From: Hypsibius dujardini
Taxonomy: Eukaryota > Tardigrada > Eutardigrada > Parachela > Hypsibiidae
DNA: 29,353 bases
Assembly (NCBI GenBank): GCA_001579985.1
Contig: LRSR01014539.1
Span: 1-29,353 of the forward strand
Direction of reading: 5' to 3'
Positions 18,547-28,490 of this stretch are shown here, in pieces. The position numbers and the translations under genes are program-made. Position 1 is the stretch's first letter; each line of letters opens with the position of its first letter. The notes below the pieces were generated by a model. It did not search any database. It worked only from the letters and a program-made list of their open reading frames with translations, and had not been told where the DNA came from.

Positions 18547-20309
18547 TGGGAATACTGTATTTTCACACGTTTTCCACTTAGATGGCTTTTTCCCTCTACG
18601 ACTGTAGGGGTATTCATTCGACGCAGCTTCGCCTTAGTTGCTGCTGATGCAGAAACCTGACATGTTATTCCAAATTCCACTGCAGTTCAATAAGGGTACT
18701 ACTATTCGAGTGGTCTATGATTGACGATCTTTCCTGCGTTCTTTTGGATCATTATTCGGTCGTTCCGTACTGCTCGGTTCGGAGGAGCAGAAAAGAGAGC
18801 CGATGCGACTTGTCTTTTTTTACTTTGTCTTCTCAACACTTTTTGTCTTATCTAGGACCATCTGTAATCGCGTGTTGTGTGTGTTGCGTTTCGACTGTAA
18901 GGCTAAAGAAAGACCACAATATTGATTCGTGGTACTCTCACAGCTTCCGTTTCAAGCGCGGTCATGGGCTAAAATTAACCTTTTACACTTATTTCCGTGC
19001 TCCTCATGCAGCGCTGTGTGCCACTGATATAGTAATACTTCATCCTCAGATCGAGGGACTCTGATCTAAATGCGTGCATGCATATGTACCCTCGGAGTGT
19101 GTGTGTGTGAGTTGAGATTTGTTTCCGGCGCCAACCTCCTTGAAAACTGGAGGACGACGCGTCTGGCTTTGGAAACGGAACTCGACAATGCAAAACTGTT
19201 CCATTTAGGCGTGTGTGCTTGATACGCGAAAGCGTGCCGTGCGACACCTATGGTAGACGGTATGGCCTGAAGTATTCTCGGTACTTGAAGTCAGTATATT
19301 CACCGGAAGGGTCTCGCTGTATAATCTTGTCGTTCCAGTCTCGCGCGCGCTACTCCTTCCCCTTCCGTTCTAACCAACCAATTTTAATTACACCGTGTTA
19401 ATGTAGTCAGACATAGCGTACGAGTAGTGTGTCAACACTCTCGCATAGTGCCTCTCGACGGGTTTATTACATACCCTTGAATTGACATTTATATAATTTT
19501 ATTTTTGAACCATCAGCTTGGTGTGGCCTTGATAGGCAGCGGGGAGAAAGAATGGAAATGACCCGCATTACAGCCATCATCCTTATCTCCCGTTTTATGG
19601 CTCATAATTTTCCCCATTTCAAGTGTCTGCTCGCTCTTATAGTCCTCGAACTCGACGGTGCTCGAGAAGGTCAGTGTAGTTTAACCTTAAACTCGACGCC
19701 TTTGTTTATTATTTTTCTACCCAAAAGTCTGTCTGCGAAATCCCGCAACGCGCGAGACCCACGGACTAACGACCCCTTTCGTGTGTAACTTAACTTCCTC
19801 CTTTATGGCTCTTCGCAAAGAGGATGTCTTCATTTTTTAACGCTCTCGCGTCTTGTCCTGAATTGTTAGCTTTATGGAACATCCGTTTAGCGAAAACAGC
19901 TGTACTCTCTATCACCAGAAGGTATTATTACGTTGTACTCTCGTATTTGATCGACTTTATTAACGACCAGCGTATATAGATTCATACATAGAGTGTGGTC
20001 GAAGAACTATGCCCAGCTCGAGCAGTTTTCTTATCACCCGCGATCCACGTGGCGAACCCTGCACACTCACAAGTCGTCAGCAGTGTGTCTTTGAAAATGA
20101 TACAGCCTAATGTTTTGTATACTTTTTCCTGTGTCTGTGTGTTTGACGATGTCTTGACTCGGTCGGAAACAGCTGTTTCTATCCATCACTGCAGCGGAGC
20201 GTTAAACTCTGGTGGGTTTTTTGGGCCACTGGTATGTGGAGTGCTAAACGTCATCTCCATCTACATTTCTTGCATGTAATATGGTCGGTCTCTTCTCTTC
20301 TCTCTGACT

Positions 20310-20311
<2 letters not shown>
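18547..20311. other. No gene seen
   Basis: About 1.8 kb without defensible exons. CACGTGGCGAACCCTGCAC near 20048 faintly resembles an end of the CACACGTGGC element family but has no partner arm. Confidence 0.4.

Positions 20312-20340
<29 letters not shown>
20312..20340. repeat. CT microsatellite
   Basis: A (CT)n run following a TCTTCTCTTC stretch, in sequence upstream of the MiT/TFE coding exons. Confidence 0.85.
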
Positions 20341-20723
20341 GACTAATTCACCAACGGCACCTTTGCAGCGCACGAGTGATTCTCATGTCCGTCTGTGGTG
20401 TGTCGGTGTATACTAGTATCCGTGTCATGATCCCTCATTAGGTGTGAGTTTCTGCCGCAATATGTATGTACTGATGTTGTAGTACTGTACATGAACAAAC
20501 TCTTTTTTTTGGCCTTTGAACTTGGTATTCGAGTACGTGTGCGAATGTTATGAAGAGTTGTTGTATCGTTTTGACTCGTTCTTTCTTTCCCTCCGCGCGC
20601 TCGCGCTCGCGCTCGTTAGTGCGTAGGAGACTTCTCGGTATTATTGGGACATGCCCGCATAGCGAAGTTTGTCTTGTCTTGTTGGTATCTTACGTTGAAT
20701 GTTGTGCTTTTTGCCTTTTCCAG

Positions 20724-23700
20724 GTCAACTTTCGCTCGCTCGCACTCTCTTCTCGTCGCGTCATCGTGCGCCGCGTTTGACTGAAGAATTCTCCAGCAAA
20801 CCACACCACCACACTACCAGCAGCAGCAGCAGCAGCAATATCGGCTGAAGCGATCGCGCGTGTACAAGTTCGGATCAAAGTTTTTATTCTCGGCTGCTCG
20901 CGCCTTGGTTGGTTGGCGCTTTTGTTCTTATTGGCGTCCTCGTTGTCCGCGTCTGGCTGCATATTACCTCGCTCTTCACATCTCATCATGTCGTCGCGGA
21001 CTAATTTGAAGCTCCAGCTGCAACGGGAACAAGGTATTTGACTGGTTGTCTGTTAATTGATCTACCAATGATCTTGACAGATCTACCAATTTGAGCCGAT
21101 TTAACGATCAATCAAGATTAATCCAAGAAGCAAACAGATTGATCGTTAAATCGGCTCAAATTGGTAGATTTGTCTAAGTGTTTCCGTAGACAGATTGATT
21201 GATTGATTGATTGAGCTCTTGTTGCGAGCAAAGTATTGCGTCAGACGACTGTCTTGTGCGCAGAACGTTTGATTGGGGTAAATTAGAACAAGAGTTCTCA
21301 ACACGTAATCCTGGCTTAATTTGCTGAACTTTATTATTGATCGAGTGTTATTAGGTTTGGACTGCTTTTCAGGTTACATAATAATAAGTGTGTCTTTGTG
21401 TGTGTGTCTTTCGATCTTCCCGCTTAGTGCAGAGTGTATGGAGTATCGCTTTTGTTGTTGGCGATGAAGGCCGCCTTGTGTACATTCATTCCGGGAAGGG
21501 ACTGCGTTGATTTAATACGATGCCGCTTCTTCCTTCTCTAACAGCTCAACGGGACTCGCGCGACGAGTCAGACCGACGCGGAAATGGCTTCTCGATTTCC
21601 TCCTCCACCGGAAGCCTCTCTAGCAGTGAGGGCGGCAACGCCTCCTCGTCCACCCCGCAGTTCTCTTACATGCATCAGCTGCAGCAGCAACAGCACGGCT
21701 CTCCCATTCCCCTCCGGAATCCCAACAACAGTCCCGCGAACGTCTCCATTTCAGCGACTCTGCCCACGCCCACAGGATTTCAGCAGGTAGTTAGCGAGAA
21801 AGGGATGAAAACAAACAGTCTGTCTGTCTGTCTGCCTGCCTGCCTGCCTGGCTGTCTGTCTGTCTGTCTGTCTGTCTGCCTGCCTGCCTCCTTGCCTGTC
21901 TGCCTGGCTGGGTATCTTGTCTGTCTGCCTGTTCATCTCTGGCACGGTTGGGCATTTGCCTGCTTGCCTACCCTATTTGCGACGATGAATGCGACAATGA
22001 GTTCACTATTTTCTTCAGCAGTACAACCTCAGCGTCGAGACTCGGCTCGAGAACCCCACCCGATTTTATGTGGAAGAGAAGCAGAAGCAACAGATGAAGT
22101 CGTACTTGTCAAACTCCCTCGGACGGGCCAGTCCCCTCATCAGCGGTCACTCATTGCCGTCCCAGCTCAGCCTGAACAACCTACGCCAGCATAATGGCGG
22201 CAACCACCACGGTGCCAGCCCGCTCACACCGGACAGCCCGATGACGCCGCACTCGATCGGGACGCCCCATTCACCGGCCATTACGGACGTCTCAGAGGTA
22301 AGCGGGCATTTTGTGGATGCTTTGTTCCTCGAGTAGCGGACATATTCCATGCATCAGGGCTTGGTGAGGTGACACGGGGAGGATCGATTGATATTTGTCT
22401 GTCTGTCTATTTACCGATTGGCCTGTGTTTTTGTTTGCCTGTCTTTTCGACCGGCTATCTGTCTCTCTGTCTATCTATCTATCCCAACTATGTGTCTGTC
22501 TGTCTATCTATCCCAACTATGTGTCTGTTTGTCTGTCTGCCTGTCTGCTGTCTTTATGTACATCCCTTTGACTAATGCACTACTGATTACTACTGTCTGT
22601 CTGTTGATGGAGGTCTTACCATTTGCATCGGCATGTGTGTGTCCGTCTGCTCGTTCGTCCGTCCACCCAGCTGTATGTGTGTGTTACGATTTGTGGCTGT
22701 TTTTTAATTTGTTCACTGTAGTGACGAGCTCAGTGCCAAGGCGTCTCTCTTGTCTTTTTTGAATAACCTCAAAACTTGTTTCGGGGGTTTGATTGAATTT
22801 AACCCTTCGGGTCGCCGACTATTAATTCCTACCCCACCGCTTTTGCACCTGCAAGTAATCATAAGCAGTATCTCCTTGTTTGGAATCAAATCACCAAGGG
22901 ATCTCCGAATATGCTTGAACACTCTTTCCTCGTGTATGCTGCAGCGGACAGGATTGTAGAGTACCGTTGATGAGGTTGCAGCTCGACCTTTCTTTGGCAG
23001 GCAAAGGCGGTTTTTCAGCTTTCCCCCCCCCTTCTTCACTTCCTCCCAGGTGTTCAAACACTCATTGTAAGTATAGTAACCGATCGACAGGTTTTTTCTC
23101 AGACGTCAATCGATAGTGCATGCAACCTATGGCCCATCAGGCCTAATCGTTGTACTGTGCATGTCAGAGAGAGGTATAATGTAATTCCGCAAACATACTT
23201 TTTGCAAGGATGGTCCTTCTTAAACGGCCAAACGTTGCAAATTTAGTATACACTGACGTAGCAGACAGATATGCTCGTATGCCGTGCAACTGTAGGGCGA
23301 TGTTCATACCGGAAAAGGCTGGGGGGAATTCCGAGGACCGATCAACGCATGTGCAGACGCGCGTCTTTTGCATGAAGACAAAATATCTTGGCGCTGGCTG
23401 GTTTTTTCCAAGATGTCGCTTTTCATCCTTTCTTCCCATTGAGGCGGCGTCTCGTATGCCATCCGCCAACACGATACGCGTGTGCGGGATGGCTGAAAAG
23501 CAGCTGCGACGGGGCAAAAACTTTGTGAATGGCGATGATGCAGGCATACACAGACAGAAAGGCGGCAAAGCGGTGCGGTGCGGAGGGGGGGTGTTTTTTT
23601 CGCTCAACCCCGGCGTGGGTACTTTAGTTTCCGACACCCGATACTTCTGCGTGTGTATGTGTCGATTGGGGATATTGAAATCGCGCTTCGTGGAAATTAG

Positions 23701-25541
23701 AATTATTACTGCGTACTATATTGTAATCGCCTACAATCGAAGAGAGCTAGTCCTCGGTCGCAGAATTGCTTTGGCCAGCCGGTTTTTTTTCTCGGTGAAT
23801 TTTTTGTTTTGAAGAAGCAAGAGGCTTCAAGTTGGTCGTCTGTTGTTTCTTTCCGCGTATTCATATCCGGTCTGCGTTATACATCGGAGCGGCTCTGTTT
23901 GCTGTGGAGTGCCCCGTCTGTGTGAGCTCTTTCCAATTCATTCACATTCATTTGGCACCAGTATACCTCGCGTTATATACCGAACCGACAGGGGGAAAGG
24001 AACAGAGCTCGTCATTGAGGAGGGTTTTTTTTGTTTGCGGGAACGGAATGTGAGGGAAGTACTTGCCAGTCTTTATTGCCTCACTTCGAGTGGATCACTC
24101 GTTTGCCACGAAAAACTTTCTGTTTTGCAGCGTTTTAATTTGTCGAAGGAAATAGATGTTTTTATGGGTATCGGATTTGAAGGACATTCCCGTCCGTTAT
24201 CGCAGAATTGGTGGGAGGTGCTGATCTGACTGTGGAGCTGATCTGACTGACTGACTTGTCAGATGTTTTGAACGGTTATCTTCTATTAAGAGCTGGCGTA
24301 TTAACGGATGATTTGAAAAAGTAACCTTCGCGCGATTAGGACGACGCGCGAGGTCAGTCGAAATCGGACCGGGTCAGGCTGGCAAGCTTGCGTCGTGTCT
24401 GATTGCGGAAATTCCTATCCTATCCATGTCCATGGAGTGTACTTGCACTGTACCATCCCCGGTGTTGCTATTTGCGACTTGATATTCGCCGTGGGAGAGA
24501 GCGCGTACAGTTTTATTACGTTATGCCCGCTGCTTTTAATGAGATGTCGTCTCTGCGAAAATAAACCCTCACTTTTCCCCCCTCCATCGTATCGTATCGT
24601 CTGTGTGCTTCTTTGAGGAAATCCGGTTTCGAGTCCGAATCGAATATTGTAATACCGCCACTTTGCAGTCCGAGAAATACATCTGCAGTCGCGTGTCTCA
24701 TGTGTGGGGGGATTTGAATCCGGTCTCTGATTGAATTGGCCTTCAGGATTGTCTTGTCTGCTGAGAGAATCGGCGACGGTCTTTGTGGTGGTGCGGATTG
24801 TGTGCTGTATTCCTTCTTGGTGTTGCAAAATGGTTCTCCGGAAAAGGGCTCGCCGGTTGACCGTGCGTCGGCGAAGGAAATGTGCAAACACGAAGACTGT
24901 AAGTCCCCAACATCCGACTGACGCCTCTCTGTGACGTCCACTGTGTCTGACTCTTCATTTCCATCTGTATGTCTGTCTGGATTGTCTGTCTGTCTGTCCG
25001 ACTGGCTCTATCTATCTATGTATATATCTCTGTCTGTTAGTCTGTCTGTCTACCTGTCTGTAGGATTTTGCATGATGTAACTGTAAAATTTGTTACCTGC
25101 AAACGGACAGCTTACATCCCGATCCTCCCCGATATGTTTGGTCGGGCGATCATAGGGGGGGAAGAGTTTTGCCTGGAGAAAGGTTCCCAACAACGATGAT
25201 GGGCTCTTGTGTTAATTATAGCGTCACCTCCCAGCCTTGCCATATTGTAATGCGAGACTGATGTGCCTTTGGGCGCCTGAGAAGAGTGTCTCACGTTCCG
25301 CTTATTACGTCTGTATGTGTGTGTGTTTACATTTCCTTCCTTTCTGCAGATGGACGAGCTGATAGAGGACATTATGGAGTTGGAAAGTACCGGGACGAAA
25401 GGCCGGCGTACCCGGTCTCCGAAGGAACAACTCGGCCGGTCATACAGAGATACGGTTTCACCAGATTTGGCCAGCGTATGTACCGACAAACGAAGGCAGA
25501 ACGACGGACAGACAAACAGGCAGACAGACAGGCAGGCAGGC

Positions 25542-25574
<33 letters not shown>

Positions 25575-26308
25575 TACTGATAAACAGGCAGACAAGACAG
25601 ACAGATAAACTGTCTTGAAAGTTGGTTACTAAATGTTTTCTGCGTATATTTCAGGTAACCGGTAACCAGGATTACTTGCGCATGCTGGATCCAGTTACCG
25701 GGAAACTTGTCTCACCGGTCTCGTCCTCCTGCCCGGCCAACCTCCACGGTGTGAAGAGCGAATCTTCCATCACCGAAGAGGATGGCAAGTACTTTTCCAA
25801 AGACCGTCAGAAAAAGGACAATCATAACATCAGTGAGTGCACCCTTCTTATCGCGAAACTGGGGTCTTCGGAGTAACATGTGGTCATCGTCCTTTGTATC
25901 ATTCGCTGTTGCAGTTGAACGGAAACGTCGTGATAACATAAATAATCTAATCAAGGAACTGCGCACCATGCTTCCTCACTCGAGTGACCCGTACGTTATC
26001 TTATTCAAGGCACGGTTGAGTCAGTCATTGGTCGTGCCTGCCTGCATGCCTGACTGATTCGACCCATTTCATTTGGGCGATGGTGACGTTCGTTTCGGTT
26101 TGTAGGAGCAAAGGTTCAACGCTAAAGGCCACCGTCGATTACCTGAAGGAGCTCAAGAAGGACCGGGAACGGTTACGGGCGATGGAGGAACGCCAGAAGA
26201 ACAGTGATCACCAGAATCGAAAGCTGCAGATGAAAGTGCAGGTAACCACAGCGGGCGAGTGAGGGACGGACGTACAGACAGACAGACAAACGAACAGAAA
26301 GACAGACT

Positions 26309-26339
<31 letters not shown>

Positions 26340-27431
26340 GTCAGACAGACAGACATAATTACATGTAATCCAGTAGACAGACAGTTAATCAGATTGTCCT
26401 TGTCCTATCATCCTTATCACTCAGGTCAAACAGACAGGGATGTAACATGCCAAGGGAAAGGTTTTCAAGAACTGCCTTGTTGAAATATGAAAGATTTTTG
26501 CCTCTTTGCATCTTTGGCTCTTTGGCAGCCCTCCAGGTAGCAGACAACCTTCACCACACAATGAAAATTAACCTCAGCATTACAACCAATTTCAGGGTTA
26601 TTAGCCTTTATTCGGTCTGCGCTAATCTTTACCCCGTTGTTATCAAACGAATTGAAAATGCTGTCATCCCATCTAGCACCGTTCTGTTGTGCTTCTTTTG
26701 TACCTGGCTAATCTATATGCGGGTAACTTTTCAGGAACTTGAACGATTAGCGGAAGCTCACGGCATCCAACTGCCCATGACCAACCATGACGGCAGCAGC
26801 ATGGCCTCCATGGCGCCGCATCTGAGTGCCCTCATAACCGGCGCTGGCGGTGTCTGCAACGGCAGTCTCGGCAGCAACGGCAAGGGCTCGCCCCAGCAGT
26901 CCGATTCCTACCCCGGGACGCCGACTCTGCAGCAGCAGCAGCAGTATCAGGCACAGCAGTATATGCAGATCAAGCAAGAACCCCCCCAATCTCCCATTCA
27001 CCAGCAGCAGTTTTCGCAGTACATGAACATGAACCTGCCCGACGACTTTCCTGGTATGTTCTGTTATCTAACCGACTCCTTTGCTTGTCTGTTTGTATGT
27101 TCGTCTGTTGGTCTGCCTTTGTGTGTCTGTTTTGTTTGGCTGAGTTTGTTTGTCTGTCTCTTCTTCTCTGTCCGTTTTTTATTGTCTACTTGCCTTCTTG
27201 CCTTGCGGTCGGTCTGCCGGTTAGTCTGCTCGTGCACTAGCTGCGTCGCTCTGTCTGTCTCGTCTGTCGACTTACGCGTCCCATCTCCTGGTAGGTGTGA
27301 ACTTCAGTGTAGCTGATCTAGCCAACATGATGGACACAGCCGAACTCGACCCAATGGTCTCCAGCATGAACAACTTTGACAACTACAACGTGGGTGATGC
27401 GCAACAGTTGGATATGGATTTCCTAACGTAA
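20724..27431 (+). CDS. Mitf: MiT/TFE family bHLH-zipper factor (MITF/TFEB/TFE3 orthologue)
   Basis: Nuclear/lysosome-regulated transcription factor that binds CACGTG-type (CLEAR/M-box) sites and controls lysosome and autophagy genes. Coding runs from ATG 20988: exons 20988-21033, 21545-21786, 22019-22297, 25350-25475, 25655-25832, 25915-25990, 26106-26241, 26735-27053 and 27295-27431; 1539 bp, 512 aa. Phases agree at every GT-AG junction. The first exon starts at acceptor 20723 with 264 bp of ATG-free leader containing a CAG run. Protein: SR..L..QLQREQ N-terminus (Rag-binding motif, S3 R4 Q10 L11 kept); Gln-rich 60-75; RLENPTRFYVEEKQKQQMKS (105-124), the family's conserved helix; PDSPMTP (S169, TFEB S142 context); acidic activation helix MDELIEDIMELES (190-202); SSSCPAN (S256-C257, TFEB S211-C212 context); VKSE and IKQE SUMO-type sites; basic region RQKKDNHNIIERKRR (282-296) with the H/E/R contacts; HLH; leucine zipper to about 375; Gln-rich tail. 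The mammalian SRRSS...SMEE C-terminus is absent, replaced by an acidic DMDFLT end. Exon 3 has a CAGCAG tandem acceptor (one optional Gln). Confidence 0.95.
21076..21174. repeat. Near-perfect hairpin in MiT/TFE intron 1
   Basis: Arms 21076-21113 and 21137-21174 are inverted copies of GACAGATCTACCAATTTGAG then CCGATTTAACGATCAATC with one mismatch over 38 bp and a 23-bp loop. It lies 43 bp after the exon-1 donor. A GATT run (21190-21212) follows. It is either a small foldback element or a stable RNA hairpin; no TA-type boundary is obvious. Confidence 0.8.
21818..21938. repeat. CTGT/CTGC tract in MiT/TFE intron 2
   Basis: Begins 31 bp after the exon-2 donor and fills much of the 232-bp intron. 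Plus-strand CTGT sense. Confidence 0.9.
22396..22665. repeat. Degenerate CTGT/CTAT tract in MiT/TFE intron 3
   Basis: CTGTCTAT-type repeats, densest to 22555 and including a duplicated segment CTATCTATCCCAACTATGTG (about 22473-22523), then scattered CTGT/CGTC units. Confidence 0.82.
24966..25063. repeat. CTGT/CTAT tract near the end of MiT/TFE intron 3
   Basis: About 100 bp of CTGT and CTAT units, ending about 285 bp before exon 4. With the CAGA tract of intron 4 it brackets exon 4. Confidence 0.88.
25499..25612. repeat. CAGA tract in MiT/TFE intron 4
   Basis: Starts 23 bp after the exon-4 donor and occupies most of the 179-bp intron; plus-strand CAGA sense, opposite to the tracts in introns 2 and 3. 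Confidence 0.92.
26272..26390. repeat. CAGA tract in MiT/TFE intron 7
   Basis: Starts about 30 bp after the exon-7 donor. Nearly pure from 26308 to 26356, then decays. Plus-strand CAGA sense. Confidence 0.9.
27078..27264. repeat. Degenerate CTGT tract in MiT/TFE intron 8
   Basis: Old, degenerate CTGT/TTGT/CTGC repeats filling the 241-bp intron from about 25 bp after the donor. Complementary in sense to the CAGA tract in intron 7. Confidence 0.75.
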
Positions 27432-28194
27432 GGCCATCCGCGGACCTATTACAAGTCCCGACCGGAGGACCGTATCGTCAGTACAACGATCATTGCTGTG
27501 ACACACTCACACATACAAACGCTCCGGAGCGCGATTGATAGATGTTACCGGCATTCCAGCTAGTCATCATCCCCTTGGAGAGAGAGAGAGAGAGGAGAGG
27601 TGGATGTTGTTGCTTTTTTTGCTCTGAGGATAATTGATCAGGTTGCTCTTGTTAATTGTTCACCACATATGCTGCGGATACACACCCACGTCACCACCAC
27701 CACCACCACCGAGTTCAGTTTTGACCCCCGCTCCCCTTTTTACCACGTGCGCCCGCGTAGCACCCAAACTGCTTTCCGAGGAGAGAGAGAGAGAGAGAGA
27801 GAGAGGATAAGATGCGGCAAAGTGTTTCTTTTTTCTGGGCATGGCGCCGTAGTGCGCCGGTGATGCGCTCTGCTGCCATCTGCTGTTCTTTTTTCTCGCA
27901 TCGCGTTCCGGACGCTGTGTGTGTTTGCGTACGTTTTTTCGATTGTACATGCAGTGTAGATTTCTTCTTTTTTTCTTCTTTATATTTTGTTGATTTTTTC
28001 CCCTTCACTTTTTTATGCATCGTCCCGTGGAGCCGTGCCGCGGTTATTTTAGAGAGATTATATAGTAACACAACATATGGCGGCACAAAGACGGTTTTGT
28101 AATGAGTTAGGGCGCCCCCTTCCGGTTCCTTTGGCAGGAATCTGTTAATATAGGCGATGGTAAGAAGAACAAAGGGGATTGGATCGGTATAATA
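27432..28194. other. MiT/TFE 3' UTR and downstream spacer
   Basis: Non-coding. GA microsatellites occur at 27580-27600 and 27781-27806, and a CAC run near 27690-27710. No canonical AATAAA was found, so the transcript end is not placed. Confidence 0.5.
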
Positions 28195-28316
28195 CGCACA
28201 TGGCAGAAACCTTGCACTGACCGAGTTAGGCAATTTAACTCGGCATATGCTACAAAGCTATACATTGCACGAGTTATGTGGCTTAACTCAGTTAGCCTAA
28301 GTTTCTGCCACATGTG
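28195..28316. mobile_element. Inverted-repeat MITE-like element, copy 4
   Basis: A 122-bp element with TA flanks at 28193-28194 and 28317-28318. Left CGCACATGGCAGAAACCTTG then CACTGACCGAGTTAGGC; right, read inward, CACATGTGGCAGAAACTTAG then GCTAACTGAGTTAAGCC. The interior (GCTATACATTGCACGAGTTA) is the reverse complement of copy 1's interior. Same length as copy 2. Confidence 0.78.
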
Positions 28317-28318
28317 TA

Positions 28319-28490
28319 GGTTGAGTGAGCTAGGCCTTAAGATGTCTATTGGGAGGCCTAGTGACCAATGGTGGTCGTATTTACTTTTTCTTTGTACTGT
28401 TAGGACATTTCAGAAAAAGATCTAGAAGCTTGGATTTTTATGCCATGTATTGGAAAACTACCTATTCGCCCTTCCGGCACCCAAATTAAT
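28319..28490. other. No gene seen
   Basis: Short spacer between the element and the tandem repeat; nothing recognised. Confidence 0.4.

Larger units (their letters stand above)
22298..25349 (+). other. MiT/TFE intron 3, 3.05 kb
   Basis: The largest coding-region intron, phase 0 on both sides. It carries CTGT tracts at its 5' part and near 24966-25063. Overlapping open frames on both strands at 23164-23812 are long (up to 200 codons) but I recognise nothing in them and see no splice support. No alternative first exon is evident. Confidence 0.6.

Noticed and set aside
20042-20065. Possible solo end of the CACACGTGGC element family
   Set aside because: Only about a dozen matching bases and no inverted partner nearby.
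23164-23812. Long overlapping open frames on both strands (up to 200 codons) in MiT/TFE intron 3
   Set aside because: No known family motif, no signal or membrane pattern that persists, no splice or promoter context; openness on both strands in the same region fits low stop density by chance.
24700-24730. GGATTCAAATCC on the minus strand, B-box-like
   Set aside because: Flanks do not form acceptor, D or anticodon stems.
26447-27316. A 289-codon open frame covering MiT/TFE exon 8 and its flanks
   Set aside because: Only 26735-27053 is homologous to MiT/TFE proteins; the flanks include the decayed CTGT tract and lie outside good splice sites.
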